DNA of 41,489 nucleotides, from contig VGES01000033.1 in NCBI GenBank assembly GCA_016869765.1, positions 1 to 41,489 of the forward strand, read 5' to 3'. The stretch comes from Alphaproteobacteria bacterium. GTDB taxonomy: Bacteria > Pseudomonadota > Alphaproteobacteria > SHVP01. The notes under the pieces are model-generated. The model ran no database searches and had not been told where the DNA came from. It saw nothing but the letters and a program-made list of their open reading frames with translations. The translations under genes and the position numbers were made by a program. The first letter of the stretch is position 1. Each line of letters starts with the position of its first letter. Positions 1 to 8,899 of the stretch are shown here, piece by piece.

Positions 1-69
1 GGCGTCTGTTTCATCGGTCTCATCCTCATCCCCTTCAACGGTGACGATGAGCCGAAAATCCTCCGCTAG
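1..69 (+). other. Short open tail of an unidentified upstream reading frame
   Basis: Frame 1 is open from the window edge to a TAG at 67-69 and encodes a hydrophobic stretch (about GVCFIGLILIPF) followed by a polar tail ending KILR. This could be the C-terminus of a membrane protein that begins outside the window. With only 22 residues no family can be assigned, and it may equally be a chance open frame. I would have expected a membrane or hemB-type gene upstream of bpt in relatives, but nothing here confirms that. Confidence 0.2.
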
Positions 70-101
70 CCAAACACATCAATCTGTCTCAGGGGTGCTG
101 A

Positions 102-281
102 CGGGGAACAATCGGTTCGGGAGTCGAAACGGCACGCATCCAGCAAGTGGTGGGCAAGGCCGATCAGGAGCCGTTGCTCGAAGAGGACCCGACCCGACCC
201 GAGAACCGGCGAATTTCGGTCGTCCTGAAACGGCGGGCCACCGTGCTGCCCCCGGAACTGCATCAGCAGAAGAAACAGTAA
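102..281 (+). pseudogene. OmpA/MotB-like C-terminal remnant, 5' part broken
   Basis: Frame 3 encodes about 59 residues ending at TAA 279-281. They match the C-terminal end of OmpA/MotB-type peptidoglycan-binding domains: GVETARIQQVVGKADQEPL is followed by EEDPTRPENRRISVVLKRR. The G(K/M)AD..PL and NRRI.(V/I)VL elements are the usual last strand and helix of that fold in MotB and Pal-like proteins. The same frame is closed immediately upstream (stops at 42, 48 and 99), there is no ATG, and only two tandem GTG codons (147, 150) fall inside the motif. The rest of the domain is therefore missing or lies in another frame. It ends 54 bases before bpt. Either a decayed gene or a sequencing frameshift would explain it. 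Confidence 0.55.
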
Positions 282-335
282 GCGGCGCTTGGCAACGATC
301 GGCCGTCGCCGCAAGATGGACCGGCTGGTGCGGCC

Positions 336-1067
336 GTGAACAAGCTTCCCGACACTCCGCTCATTCGCTTCTACAAGACGCCGGCGATGCGTTGCCCGTA
401 CCTGCCCGACAGGCAGGAGCGCCTGGTCTTCGCCCATTTGCGTGGGGAGCAGGCGGATTCGCTACACAATGTCCTGGCGCAAGCCGGCTTTCGGCGCAGC
501 CACAATATCGTCTACCGCCCCGATTGCGACCACTGTACCGCCTGCGTTCCGGTTCGCGTTCAAGCGGCCCGCTTCACGCCCGATCGTCGCTTTCGCCGTG
601 TCCTGGCGCGAAACGCAAACGTGCAGGCCGTCGCCCTGCCGCCGCTCGCATCTCCGGAACACTTCCGGCACTTCGCGACGTATCAGGCGAGCCGCCATCA
701 AGACGGCAGCATGGCGCAGATGGATTTTGAGGAATACCGCGCGATGGTCGAAGACACGCCCGTCGAGAGCTTGATGATCGAGTACCGCGACCCCGACATG
801 AGCCTGTTCGGTGTCGCCTTGACCGACCGTCTCCAGGACGGCCTTTCCATGGTCTACAGCTTCTTCTCTCCCGATCGCGCCGAGCGAAGCCCGGGCACGT
901 TCATGATCCTCGATCACATCCAGCGGGCCCGAGAGCTGGGCCTGCCCTATGTCTATCTCGGGTATTGGATCGAGGACTGCAACAAGATGTCCTACAAGCG
1001 GCGCTTCCGCCCCATCGAGTTGCTCACCAAGACGGGCTGGCGCGTCGATCGCCAACCCACGCGCTAA
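336..1067 (+). CDS. bpt: Aspartate/glutamate leucyltransferase (bacterial arginyltransferase family)
   Basis: The 243-residue product transfers an amino acid from aminoacyl-tRNA to N-terminal acidic residues of proteins, feeding the cytoplasmic N-end rule pathway (ClpS/ClpAP). It shows the family signature RFYKTPAMRCPYLPDRQE near the N-terminus, a cysteine cluster CDHCTAC (C64, C67, C70), and the C-terminal acyltransferase-fold stretch YVYLGYWIEDCNKMSYKRRF. Length is typical (about 240-250). Translation starts at a GTG, because the MNKLPDTP start matches where family members begin and no better ATG lies nearby. Its TAA overlaps the bioY stop codon by 4 nt in a convergent arrangement. Whether it uses Leu (Bpt) or Arg cannot be told from sequence alone; Bpt is usual in proteobacteria. 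Confidence 0.93.
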   Translation: MNKLPDTPLIRFYKTPAMRCPYLPDRQERLVFAHLRGEQADSLHNVLAQAGFRRSHNIVYRPDCDHCTACVPVRVQAARFTPDRRFRRVLARNANVQAVALPPLASPEHFRHFATYQASRHQDGSMAQMDFEEYRAMVEDTPVESLMIEYRDPDMSLFGVALTDRLQDGLSMVYSFFSPDRAERSPGTFMILDHIQRARELGLPYVYLGYWIEDCNKMSYKRRFRPIELLTKTGWRVDRQPTR

Positions 1068-1654
1068 CGGCGGATCGCGGCGAGCGCGCGCCAGGCCATG
1101 GGCAGCAGCGCCGCGAGGATCCCGATTTTGACCGCATCGCCGAGCAGGAACGGCGCCACGCCACCCGCCCAAGCCTTGTCGATGCCGATATTGACGGCAA
1201 GCCAGCCGGCGCCGAGGGCATACACGATCAGATTGCCGATCACGAGGGCAACGAGCGCTAGGAGCGTCTTTCGATCCCAGCCGCGTTCCGCCAGCCATCC
1301 GACCACGAGGGCGGCCAGGAGAAACCCGTACAGGTAGCCGGCCGTTGGTCCGAGGAAATACGCCAAGCCGCCGCCGCGCGCGAACACCGGAACACCGAGC
1401 GCCCCGGCGATCAGGTAGGCGGCCAACGTCGCCGCCCCGAGGCGCGATCCATAGGCAAGCGCGATGGCAAACACGGCGAGGGTCTGCAGCGTCATCGGAA
1501 CTGGCCAGAACGGCACCTGCGCCCGCGCCGCAAGCGACAAGAGGACGACTCCGAGACCCACGAACACGAGCGTTCTCAGGACAGAGAGCGCGGCACCCGC
1601 CTCCTCGTTCACCGGCCAAAGCGCGCGGGCAAGCGTGGGGTTGGCAGTCGTCAT
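1064..1654 (-). CDS. bioY: Biotin transporter BioY (ECF S component)
   Basis: This 196-residue integral membrane protein has about six hydrophobic segments. It carries the BioY hallmarks VPFWPVPMTLQTLAVF (residues about 48-63), GARLG-like YGSRLGAATLAAYL, the glycine-rich LGPTAGYLYGFLLAALVVGWLAERG, and a C-terminal GGVAPFLLGDAVKI. BioY is the biotin-binding S component of energy-coupling-factor transporters; the shared ATPase/T components (BioMN) are not in this window. The ATG is preceded by GAGGT at suitable spacing. It lies 63 nt downstream of parC on the same strand and may be the last gene of that operon. No BioR-type operator was seen in the 63-nt gap, so its control is unclear. Confidence 0.93.
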   Translation of the reverse strand: MTTANPTLARALWPVNEEAGAALSVLRTLVFVGLGVVLLSLAARAQVPFWPVPMTLQTLAVFAIALAYGSRLGAATLAAYLIAGALGVPVFARGGGLAYFLGPTAGYLYGFLLAALVVGWLAERGWDRKTLLALVALVIGNLIVYALGAGWLAVNIGIDKAWAGGVAPFLLGDAVKIGILAALLPMAWRALAAIRR

Positions 1655-1717
1655 GGCATACCTCGTCGTTCTGCTGGTCGAACTCTACGTCAGCGCCGCG
1701 GTTGGCGACAACGCCGG

Positions 1718-3955
1718 CTAGGCAAATCGATTGGACTTGGGAAATCCCTTGGGCGGCAGACGGCCGGCTTGGCCGCGGCTGCCCGCCCAAGGCGCGAGCG
1801 CGGTTTCGCTGAACGTGCGGCCGGCATTGACCCACGTGAGGCCGTCCTTCCGTGTAAACGTCTTGAGGTCGGAAAGACCGCCATCGCGATAACGCTGGAG
1901 ACGGACGCCGCGTCCGCGATTGAGCTCCGGCACCTCGGCCATCGGCACCACCAGCAGCTTTCGATTTTCACCGATCAACGCAAGGGAATCGCCGTCCACC
2001 GCGGCACAGCCAGCGGCTTTGACCGCATCCTTGACGTTCAGCACCTGTTTGCCGGCGCGAGTCTGGGCGACGACCTGATCCTCGGGAACCATGAAGCCAC
2101 GTCCGTCTGAGGCCGCAACGACGAGCTTGCGTCCGGGGCGATGGACCAGCAATTGGACGATCTGCGCCTCGTTGGGCAGGTCGACCATCAGGCGAACCGG
2201 CTCGCCGTGTCCGCGGCCCGAGGGCAGTTTGTCGCCCGCCAGGGTGTAGAACCGGCCGTTGCTGGCGAAGACCAGGACTTTGTCGGTCGTCTCGGCTTTG
2301 AGCCAGAAGCGCCCCTGGTCTCCCTCCTTGTACTTGACGTCCTCGCTCGGCTCCTGGTGTCCCTTGAGCGCGCGAATCCAACCCATCGCCGAGCAGACGA
2401 CCGTGATCGGCTCCTTCTCGACGAAGGACTCGAGCGGCACCTCGACCTCCTTGGGAGCAGCGCCGATCTCGGTCCGGCGCTTGCCTTCGGCCAGGCCCTC
2501 GCCAAACTCTCTGCGCGTCTTGCGGATTTCCTCGGCGATCACCGCCCAACGACGATCGTGATCCTTGAGCAGCCGCTTGATCTCACGTCGTTCGGCCGAG
2601 AGCTTCTCATGCTCGCCGCGAATCTCCATCTCCTCGAGTCTGCGAAGAGCGCGCAAACGCATGTTGAGGATGGCTTCGGCCTGGTTGTCGGTCAGCTTGA
2701 AGGCCTTGACCAGCTTGGGCTTGGGCTCGTCGCTGTCGCGGATGATCCGGATCACCTTGTCGAGGTTGAGGTAGGCGATCAGGTAACCCTCGAGGATTTC
2801 GAGCCGTTCCTCGATGCGCTGCAGCCGAAACCGGCTGCGTCGCAGCAATACCGTGTGGCGGTGATCGAGGAACGCCTGGAGCACTTCCCGAAGGTTCATC
2901 ACCTTCGGGGTCCGCCCCTCCTCCAAGACGTTCATGTTGAGCGGGATCCGCGCCTCGAAGTCGGTGGAGCGGAACATCATCTCCATCAGGTGCTCCGGCT
3001 CGACCGAGCGGCTGCGCGGTTCGAGTACGATCCGCACATCGTCTGCCGACTCGTCCCGGATATCGGCGAGCAGGGGCAGCTTCTTGTCGTTGAGCTGTTC
3101 GGCGATCTTCTCGATCAGTCGTGATTTCTGGACTTGAAACGGGATTTCGGTGACGACGATCTGCCACGTGCCGCGCCCCAATTTTTCCACCGCCCATCGG
3201 GCCCGAAGGCGAAACGACCCACGACCGGTCGCGTAGGCTTCGCGGATCGACTCGGGCGCTTCGGCGAGCACGCCGCCGGTCGGAAAATCGGGGCCTGGGA
3301 CGAACTCGATCAGCTTGCCGATCGTGGCTCTGGGGAATTTGATGAGGTGGAGTAGCGCATCGCAAAGTTCGCCGGCGTTGTGCGGCGGGATCGACGTCGC
3401 CATCCCGACGGCAATGCCCGACGAACCGTTGGCGAGCAGGTTGGGAAACCGGGCGGGCAGGACGACGGGCTCCACTTCGGACCCGTCGTAGGTCGGACGA
3501 AAGTCGACGGCATCTTCCTCGATACCCTCGAGCATTGCTTCCGCGATCGCCGTCAGGCGAGCCTCGGTGTAACGCATCGCCGCGGCGTTATCGCCGTCGA
3601 TGTTGCCGAAGTTTCCCTGGCCGTCGACCAGCGGATAGCGAACCGAAAACGACTGCGCCAGACGCACCATGGCGTCGTAGACCGCCTGATCGCCGTGGGG
3701 ATGGTATTTGCCGATGACATCGCCCACGACGCGCGCACACTTCTTGAAGGCGCTCTGGGGATCGAGCCGCAGCTGACGCATGGCGTACAGCAGTCGGCGA
3801 TGGACGGGCTTGAGGCCGTCGCGCACGTCGGGGAGCGAACGCGAGGTGATCGTGGAAAGCGCGTAGGCGAGGTAGCGCTCGCCCAGCGCCTCCATGAGCG
3901 CCTGTTCCCGGATCGATCCGCCGCCCGCCGGCGGCAACGTGGCCACTTTCGCCAT
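1718..3955 (-). CDS. parC: DNA topoisomerase IV subunit A
   Basis: This 745-residue protein is the breakage-reunion subunit of topoisomerase IV, which decatenates chromosomes. The N-terminal winged-helix core contains [20 protein letters not shown] (residues about 40-59), the quinolone-region motif [14 protein letters not shown] (84-96), and the catalytic tyrosine Y129 in [10 protein letters not shown] long coiled-coil region follows (about 340-480), then a C-terminal beta-pinwheel. The length fits ParC (about 740-750) rather than GyrA (about 870-900), and there is no GyrA-box. At the position of E. coli ParC Ser80 there is Gln90, and at Glu84 there is Asp94. Start ATG at 3955; recO ends 22 nt upstream, so it is probably co-transcribed. 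Confidence 0.95.
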   Translation of the reverse strand: MAKVATLPPAGGGSIREQALMEALGERYLAYALSTITSRSLPDVRDGLKPVHRRLLYAMRQLRLDPQSAFKKCARVVGDVIGKYHPHGDQAVYDAMVRLAQSFSVRYPLVDGQGNFGNIDGDNAAAMRYTEARLTAIAEAMLEGIEEDAVDFRPTYDGSEVEPVVLPARFPNLLANGSSGIAVGMATSIPPHNAGELCDALLHLIKFPRATIGKLIEFVPGPDFPTGGVLAEAPESIREAYATGRGSFRLRARWAVEKLGRGTWQIVVTEIPFQVQKSRLIEKIAEQLNDKKLPLLADIRDESADDVRIVLEPRSRSVEPEHLMEMMFRSTDFEARIPLNMNVLEEGRTPKVMNLREVLQAFLDHRHTVLLRRSRFRLQRIEERLEILEGYLIAYLNLDKVIRIIRDSDEPKPKLVKAFKLTDNQAEAILNMRLRALRRLEEMEIRGEHEKLSAERREIKRLLKDHDRRWAVIAEEIRKTRREFGEGLAEGKRRTEIGAAPKEVEVPLESFVEKEPITVVCSAMGWIRALKGHQEPSEDVKYKEGDQGRFWLKAETTDKVLVFASNGRFYTLAGDKLPSGRGHGEPVRLMVDLPNEAQIVQLLVHRPGRKLVVAASDGRGFMVPEDQVVAQTRAGKQVLNVKDAVKAAGCAAVDGDSLALIGENRKLLVVPMAEVPELNRGRGVRLQRYRDGGLSDLKTFTRKDGLTWVNAGRTFSETALAPWAGSRGQAGRLPPKGFPKSNRFA

Positions 3956-3977
3956 GGCCGGCTATCTAGCACAACAT

Positions 3978-4715
3978 CTAGTGGGTTTCAGCCCCGAAAC
4001 GATCTACCAATCGATAGCGGGCAGCGGGGACGGCGATGTTTTGCGGCCGTAGGACGTGCTCCGCCAAGAAGAAGCCCGTCAACTGGAGGCCGCGCCGTAT
4101 CTCGAGGCGATCGAATGGCACTCCGGCCGGTTGTCTCAGCAAGAACGCCGGCAGGGGCAGCAGGCGGTCACGATAGGGTGCTCCGGCGCTGGCCGATACG
4201 GCACGCCCGGATTTCGGCGACACGTAAACAAGGTCCGTCGTCGATCCCGTGGCCGCGCAAGCGCTGAAGTCCAACCCGAAGCCCAGATCAGCCAGCAGCG
4301 TCAGTTCCCAGTGCACATAGTGCTGCGGCCAGTCGGGCTGATCGTCATCGAGAGCGACGAGGAGCGCATCGAAACCATCGTATGCCGCGAGATGAGGCTC
4401 GCGCTCCGGTAGCGCCACCTCGCACAGCGCGCAGGCCGACGTGAGCGCCGCCAACCGCAACGGGTCCTCCAGCAGCGGCGCCGCCCGCGCATGTTCGAGT
4501 TCGACCGTCAGGTGGCCGAGGTGCTCTTCGAGGCGGGCCCGCCACGTCGCCGCCACCTCGTTTCCCGGCTGCAACACCCCGCGCAACCGGCGACCGCTAC
4601 CGCCGCGCACGAGCCCGGCATGGCGTCCGCGCGTTCGCGTCAGCAGGTGGACGATCGCGTTGTTCTCACCGTGTTTGCGCGCCGCCAGGATGATTGCGTG
4701 GTCGGTCCAGTCCAC
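3978..4715 (-). CDS. recO: DNA repair protein RecO
   Basis: The 245-residue product is the RecF-pathway mediator that loads RecA onto SSB-coated single-stranded DNA. The N-terminal OB-fold is clear (MDWTDHAIILAARKHGENN, then HAGLVRGG, then LQPGNEVAATWRARLEEHLG). It is followed by the helical domain with LLALDDDQPDWPQHYVHWEL and the family signature LLADLGFGLDFSACAATG around residue 145. One of the zinc-site cysteines seen in some RecO proteins is present (C153); a full CxxC set is not. It begins 9 nt after era stops and runs into parC, consistent with one operon. Confidence 0.93.
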   Translation of the reverse strand: MDWTDHAIILAARKHGENNAIVHLLTRTRGRHAGLVRGGSGRRLRGVLQPGNEVAATWRARLEEHLGHLTVELEHARAAPLLEDPLRLAALTSACALCEVALPEREPHLAAYDGFDALLVALDDDQPDWPQHYVHWELTLLADLGFGLDFSACAATGSTTDLVYVSPKSGRAVSASAGAPYRDRLLPLPAFLLRQPAGVPFDRLEIRRGLQLTGFFLAEHVLRPQNIAVPAARYRLVDRFGAETH

Positions 4716-4724
4716 CGCTGTCGA

Positions 4725-5630
4725 TCACTCGCCAAATTCGAGCCCGATCGCACGATAGCGTTCGGGATCATTGTCCCAGTCTTCACGTACAATCACGGTG
4801 AGAAACAGATGAACGCGGCGGCCAAGCACGTTCGTCAGTTCGCGTCGGGCCGCTTCGCTCAACGCCTTGATGCGTGTCCCACCCTTGCCCAGCACGATCG
4901 CCTTCTGCCCTTCACGGGCCACGATCACGGCCTGCACGATCTTCACGTCGCCATTCTTGAAGTCTTCCCAGCCCTCGGTCTCCACCGTTGCGGCATAGGG
5001 CAGCTCTTCGCGAAGCTGAAGATAGAGTTGCTCGCGGGTGATCTCGGCCGCCAACAGACGGAGCGGCAGGTGGGCCACCTGATCCGGTGGGTAGTGCCAA
5101 GGACCGGGTGGCGCTTGCGCGATCAGGTAGTGCCGCAAGTCGTCGAGGCCATCCCCCGTCAACGCCGAGACCATGAAAATGCGATCGAAAAGCCCTTCGC
5201 CGTCGAGCGAGGAGGCCAGCGGCAGGAGCGTTTCTCGAGCCGCGACGTCGACCTTGTTGAGCACCAGGATCGCGCGGCGCCCCTGGTCCTTGAGCCGCTC
5301 GACGATCGTTTGGGTCAGCGGATCCGGCTCGCCCTGCGCCCGCTCGGCATCGACCAGTAGCACGACCACATCGGCATCCCCCGCCCCGCTCCAGGCTGCG
5401 TTCACCATCGCGCGGTCGAGACGTCGGCGGGGCGCAAAGATCCCCGGGGTATCGATGAACACGAGCTGCGCGTCGCCCTCTTGGGCGATGCCGATGATTC
5501 GCGTACGCGTCGTCTGGACTTTGGGCGTGACGATCGCCACTTTGGCGCCAACCAGTGCGTTGACCAGCGTCGATTTGCCGGCGTTGGATGCACCGATCAC
5601 CGCGAAAAAGCCGCAGCGTTGGTCACTCAT
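4725..5630 (-). CDS. era: GTPase Era
   Basis: This is a 301-residue ribosome-assembly GTPase acting on 16S rRNA in the 30S subunit. All G motifs are present: G1 GASNAGKST (13-21), G2 in TTRTRIIGI, G3 DTPG (60-63), G4 NKVD (125-128) and G5 SAL (155-157). The C-terminal KH domain includes IVLGKGGTRIKALSEAAR. The frame stays open about 22 codons upstream, but I chose the ATG at 5630 because family members start just before the G1 strand and because this ATG overlaps the rnc stop codon (ATGAGTGA), the usual rnc-era coupling. Confidence 0.95.
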   Translation of the reverse strand: MSDQRCGFFAVIGASNAGKSTLVNALVGAKVAIVTPKVQTTRTRIIGIAQEGDAQLVFIDTPGIFAPRRRLDRAMVNAAWSGAGDADVVVLLVDAERAQGEPDPLTQTIVERLKDQGRRAILVLNKVDVAARETLLPLASSLDGEGLFDRIFMVSALTGDGLDDLRHYLIAQAPPGPWHYPPDQVAHLPLRLLAAEITREQLYLQLREELPYAATVETEGWEDFKNGDVKIVQAVIVAREGQKAIVLGKGGTRIKALSEAARRELTNVLGRRVHLFLTVIVREDWDNDPERYRAIGLEFGE

Positions 5631-6321
5631 CGCGCAAGATCTCATCGAGTAGGGCAGCGGCAGCCACTTGTTGCGCCCGGCGTTTGTTTGCCCCATCCCC
5701 CCGGTGGCGCGGAAACCCAGAGACCTCGACCTCGACCGTGAAGAGCGGGTCGTGGTCTGGGCCGGCGCGCGAGATGTCGTGGTAGGTCGGTGGCGCCAGC
5801 CCGCGAGCCTGCGCCCATTCCTGGAGCGCCGTCTTCGGATCTTTGGTGATGGCGGTCGCCTCTGCCATCACCTCGGACCATTGACGCTCGACGAAGGCCT
5901 CGGCGACCGCCAGTCCACCGTCGAGATAGAGGGCCCCGATCAACGCCTCGCAGGCGTCGGCCAGGATCGCAGGCTTGTTGGCCCCCCCGGCCTCGCGCTC
6001 GGCCCGCGAAAACCGAAGAAATTCGCCCAAACCAAGCGAACGGGCCACTTCGGCCAAGGCCTCTTCGCGGACCAGGGCGGCGAAGCGCCGCGCCAGCGCG
6101 CCGGCATCGGCGTCGGGATCCGCGCGCGTCAAGCGGTGGGCCACGACGAGACCGAGCACACGATCCCCCAGGAATTCTAGGCGATCGTTGTCGCGCCGAT
6201 CGTTCGTCGGACGCCGTTCGATACTCGAATGGGTAAGCGCCTCTTCGAGCAGCGCGGGATCGTTGAACCGGTAACCGATGCGAGCGGCGAGATCGTCGAT
6301 CGGGCGCGGGGCGCCGGTCAT
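5623..6321 (-). CDS. rnc: Ribonuclease III
   Basis: The 232-residue double-stranded-RNA endonuclease processes rRNA precursors and some mRNAs. The catalytic signature NDRLEFLGDRVLG (45-57) contains the metal ligands E49 and D53. The second acidic patch is in ILADACEALIGALYLDGG. A C-terminal dsRNA-binding domain follows (PKTALQEWAQARGLAPPTY and related). The open frame extends upstream to 6384, but the ATG at 6321 overlaps the lepB stop (ATGA), and the resulting length is typical. It sits between lepB and era, the common lepB-rnc-era order. Confidence 0.95.
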   Translation of the reverse strand: MTGAPRPIDDLAARIGYRFNDPALLEEALTHSSIERRPTNDRRDNDRLEFLGDRVLGLVVAHRLTRADPDADAGALARRFAALVREEALAEVARSLGLGEFLRFSRAEREAGGANKPAILADACEALIGALYLDGGLAVAEAFVERQWSEVMAEATAITKDPKTALQEWAQARGLAPPTYHDISRAGPDHDPLFTVEVEVSGFPRHRGDGANKRRAQQVAAAALLDEILRDE

Positions 6322-7088
6322 TTCACCGACATGAAGAAGCGACCAAAGCGGATGCGATCCGGCCGCCAATTCCAGAACTCCCAAAACGACGCCGTACCCG
6401 CGGTCGAGAAGAAGAGGACCTCGGCGCGACCGACGAGGTTCTCGGCCGGAACGAAGCCGACCCCGCCGAGGAGCGGAAAGCGCGAGTCCGACGAATCGTC
6501 GCGATTGTCGCCCATCATGAAATAGCGCCCCGGCGGCACGACATAAACGCTCGTGTTGTCGCCCGCCGTGTTGCCGGTATCGAGCGTCGTGTAGCTCCGT
6601 CCCCCGGGCAAAATCTCACGATACGCCTGCCCCCGGAGCGGCCCGTGTGAGCCCCCGACCTCGACCACCCCCAACGGCTCCCGACGAACGGCCTCGCCGT
6701 TGAGATAAAGGACGCCGTCGCGCACTTGGATGCGGTCCCCGGGAAGGCCGATCAGGCGCTTGATGTAGTCCGTCGAATCGTCGCCGGGCCATTTGAAAAC
6801 GACGACATCGCCCCGTTGCGGCTCCTGCCCGAGGAGGCGGCCCGAGAACAGATTCGGACTGAGCGGCAGCGAGTGTCGCGAGTAGCCGTAGGCGTACTTC
6901 GAAACGAACAGGTAGTCGCCGATCAGCAGCGTCGGCAACATCGATCCCGACGGGATATTGAATGGCTCGAACGCGGTCGAGCGAATGACCAAGGCGATCA
7001 GCACCGCCCACGCAAGCGTCGGAACGATCTCGCGCGTGCCGCCTTTGGCTTTTTTGCGTGTCGCGGTGCCGCGTTCCGTACCCACCAT
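6318..7088 (-). CDS. lepB: Signal peptidase I
   Basis: The 256-residue inner-membrane serine protease removes signal peptides from Sec- and Tat-exported proteins. A basic N-terminus is followed by one membrane segment (about 21-37, IVPTLAWAVLIALVIRS). The catalytic serine S49 lies in IPSGSMLPTLLIGDYL, the general-base lysine K110 in DYIKRLIGLPGD, and the structural box GDNRDDSSDSR is near residue 198. Only one N-terminal transmembrane helix is evident (E. coli has two), which is normal in alphaproteobacteria. Its stop overlaps the rnc start; acpS ends about 60 nt upstream. Confidence 0.95.
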   Translation of the reverse strand: MVGTERGTATRKKAKGGTREIVPTLAWAVLIALVIRSTAFEPFNIPSGSMLPTLLIGDYLFVSKYAYGYSRHSLPLSPNLFSGRLLGQEPQRGDVVVFKWPGDDSTDYIKRLIGLPGDRIQVRDGVLYLNGEAVRREPLGVVEVGGSHGPLRGQAYREILPGGRSYTTLDTGNTAGDNTSVYVVPPGRYFMMGDNRDDSSDSRFPLLGGVGFVPAENLVGRAEVLFFSTAGTASFWEFWNWRPDRIRFGRFFMSVK

Positions 7089-7149
7089 GGCGTCCTCTAC
7101 CTGACGGCCTGGGGGTTTAGCACGCCCGGGATTCCGAGGGCCAGCACCT

Positions 7150-7557
7150 TCACCGCGCGACCCGGGGAACGGCCGTAATGATGACGATCGCCTGGGCCAG
7201 CGGCGGCTCGTCGGTGATCGAGAGGTCGATCGAAACCTCGGTGCCCGGCGGCGTGATCTCCTGCAAGCGACGCAACGCCCCGCCGGTCAAACGCATGGTG
7301 GGCTTGCCCGACGGCAGGTTGACGACACCCATATCGCGCCAGAACACGCCACGCCGAAAACCGGTGCCCAGTGCCTTGGAGCAGGCCTCCTTGGCCGCGA
7401 ACCGTCGGGCATAGGATGCAGCGCGGTTGGCGCGCCGTTCGGATTTGGTCCGCTCGGTCGCCGTGAAGATGCGGGCAACGAATCGCTCGCCGAAGCGATC
7501 CAGCGTCTGCTCGATGCGCCGGATGTCGATCAAGTCGCTGCCGATGCCGATGATCAT
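7150..7557 (-). CDS. acpS: Holo-[acyl-carrier-protein] synthase
   Basis: The 135-residue phosphopantetheinyl transferase attaches 4'-phosphopantetheine from CoA to ACP for fatty acid synthesis. It has the diagnostic start [16 protein letters not shown] with metal ligand D8 and the second motif [16 protein letters not shown] with E57. The open frame continues far upstream through pdxJ, but the ATG at 7557 is fixed by the IGSDLID motif and by its one-base overlap with the pdxJ stop (TGATG). Length is typical for AcpS. Confidence 0.94.
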   Translation of the reverse strand: MIIGIGSDLIDIRRIEQTLDRFGERFVARIFTATERTKSERRANRAASYARRFAAKEACSKALGTGFRRGVFWRDMGVVNLPSGKPTMRLTGGALRRLQEITPPGTEVSIDLSITDEPPLAQAIVIITAVPRVAR

Positions 7558-8315
7558 CAGGCGATCCGGATGCCGCTGCCGGCCGATCGCACACGATCCA
7601 TCAGGGAGCGCATGCGTTTGATCGCCGAATCCAGCCCTGAAAAGATCGCCTCGCCGATGAGGAAATGACCGATGTTGAGCTCGACGATCGTCGGGATCGC
7701 CGCGACTGGCCCGACCGTGTCGAAGGAAAGGCCATGCCCGGCGTGGCACTCGAGCCCGACCCGCTCGGCATCGGCGGCGGCCGTCACCAGGCGCTCGAGT
7801 TGAGCCGGGCGCGCCGCTTGATCGGAATGACAGTAAGCGCCGGTGTGCAGTTCGACGACGGCAGCACCCACGGCCTGCGCGGCTTCGATCTGGAGCCTTG
7901 CCGGCTCGACGAACAAGGACACACGAATGCCTGCTGCCGCGAGCTCAGCGACGAAGGGCCGGAGAAATTCCTGCTGTCCCGCCACGTCGAGGCCACCCTC
8001 GGTCGTGCGCTCCTGCCGGCGCTCCGGTACGAGGCAGACCGCGTGCGGACGATGGGCCAACGCAATCGCCCGCATCTCCGCAGTGGCCGCCATCTCGAGA
8101 TTCAAGGGCACGGAGATCTCGCGCCGAAGCCGGCGAATATCGTCATCCGAGATGTGGCGCCGATCCTCGCGCAGATGGGCCGTAATCCCATCGGCCCCGG
8201 CTTCAGCCGCCTGCCGCGCCGCCCGGACCGGATCGGGATGACTACCGCCGCGGGCATTCCGAATCGTCGCGACGTGGTCGATATTGACGCCGAGCCGAAG
8301 CCGCGCCGGGGTCAC
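7557..8315 (-). CDS. pdxJ: Pyridoxine 5'-phosphate synthase
   Basis: PdxJ condenses 1-deoxyxylulose 5-phosphate and 3-amino-2-oxopropyl phosphate to pyridoxine 5'-phosphate, the last ring-forming step of DXP-dependent vitamin B6 synthesis. The TIM-barrel motifs are complete: [66 protein letters not shown] and [14 protein letters not shown]. The frame is open well upstream, but the protein starts at the GTG at 8315. This GTG overlaps the pyrE stop (GTGA) and gives a normal 252 residues. pdxJ-acpS is a common pair. Confidence 0.94.
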   Translation of the reverse strand: MTPARLRLGVNIDHVATIRNARGGSHPDPVRAARQAAEAGADGITAHLREDRRHISDDDIRRLRREISVPLNLEMAATAEMRAIALAHRPHAVCLVPERRQERTTEGGLDVAGQQEFLRPFVAELAAAGIRVSLFVEPARLQIEAAQAVGAAVVELHTGAYCHSDQAARPAQLERLVTAAADAERVGLECHAGHGLSFDTVGPVAAIPTIVELNIGHFLIGEAIFSGLDSAIKRMRSLMDRVRSAGSGIRIA

Positions 8316-8899
8316 TTGAGGCCCCGACTGCCCGGCTTGACCGCCGGCGTCCGCGCCAAGTCGGCTGGCAACGCGTCGGCGGCATAGGCGGGCACACGAT
8401 AGCCGGCCAACGAGACCAGTGGGACGCCGAGGTCGACCTCGCCGTCCGAACGATCGATGAGGCAGGCGGCGGCCACGGTGTGCCCCCCGTTCTCGGCAAT
8501 TGCGGCCATGCATTCGAGCGAACTCTTCCCCGTGGTGACCACGTCTTCGCACATCAAGACGCGGGCCCCTGGATCGAGTGAGAAGCCGCGACGGAGTTGG
8601 AACTTGCCTTCGACCCGCTCGGTGAACAGCGATTGCACACCCAGTTGGCGGGCCAACTCGTAACCCACGACGACCCCGCCCATCGCCGGGGACACGACAA
8701 TGTCGACGGCGTTTCGGCCGAGTCGCTGATGAATGCGGTCGGCGAGAGCTCGACACAGTGGTTCGGCCCGTTTGGGGTCCATGAGCACGCGGGCGCACTG
8801 AAAATAGGCGGGACTGTGAAGCCCCGAACTCAGGATGAAGTGGCCTTCGAGCAACGCGCCGCTATCGCGGAAGTGACGCAGTACTTCGTCCCGGGTCAT
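8312..8899 (-). CDS. pyrE: Orotate phosphoribosyltransferase
   Basis: This 195-residue type I phosphoribosyltransferase makes OMP from orotate and PRPP in pyrimidine synthesis. Visible motifs are the N-terminal [40 protein letters not shown], the flexible-loop region [13 protein letters not shown], and the PRPP-binding [16 protein letters not shown]. It is slightly shorter than E. coli PyrE (213), as in the relA-linked alphaproteobacterial version. ATG at 8899 overlaps the relA/spoT stop (ATGA), so expression is probably coupled to the ppGpp enzyme. Confidence 0.94.
   Translation of the reverse strand: MTRDEVLRHFRDSGALLEGHFILSSGLHSPAYFQCARVLMDPKRAEPLCRALADRIHQRLGRNAVDIVVSPAMGGVVVGYELARQLGVQSLFTERVEGKFQLRRGFSLDPGARVLMCEDVVTTGKSSLECMAAIAENGGHTVAAACLIDRSDGEVDLGVPLVSLAGYRVPAYAADALPADLARTPAVKPGSRGLK

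Noticed and set aside
1655-1717. BioR-type operator or biotin riboswitch upstream of bioY
   Set aside because: The 63-nt gap contains no TTATMKATAA-like palindrome or structured element that I could see.
462-1835. 457-residue minus-strand open frame spanning bpt and bioY
   Set aside because: It is antisense to bpt and out of frame with bioY, with low-complexity Arg/Ala content and no recognisable domain; both real genes have strong family motifs.
2141-3124. 327-residue plus-strand open frame antisense to parC
   Set aside because: A mirror of parC third-position GC bias, rich in Leu/Asp/Arg repeats with no family resemblance, whereas parC carries all the topoisomerase motifs.
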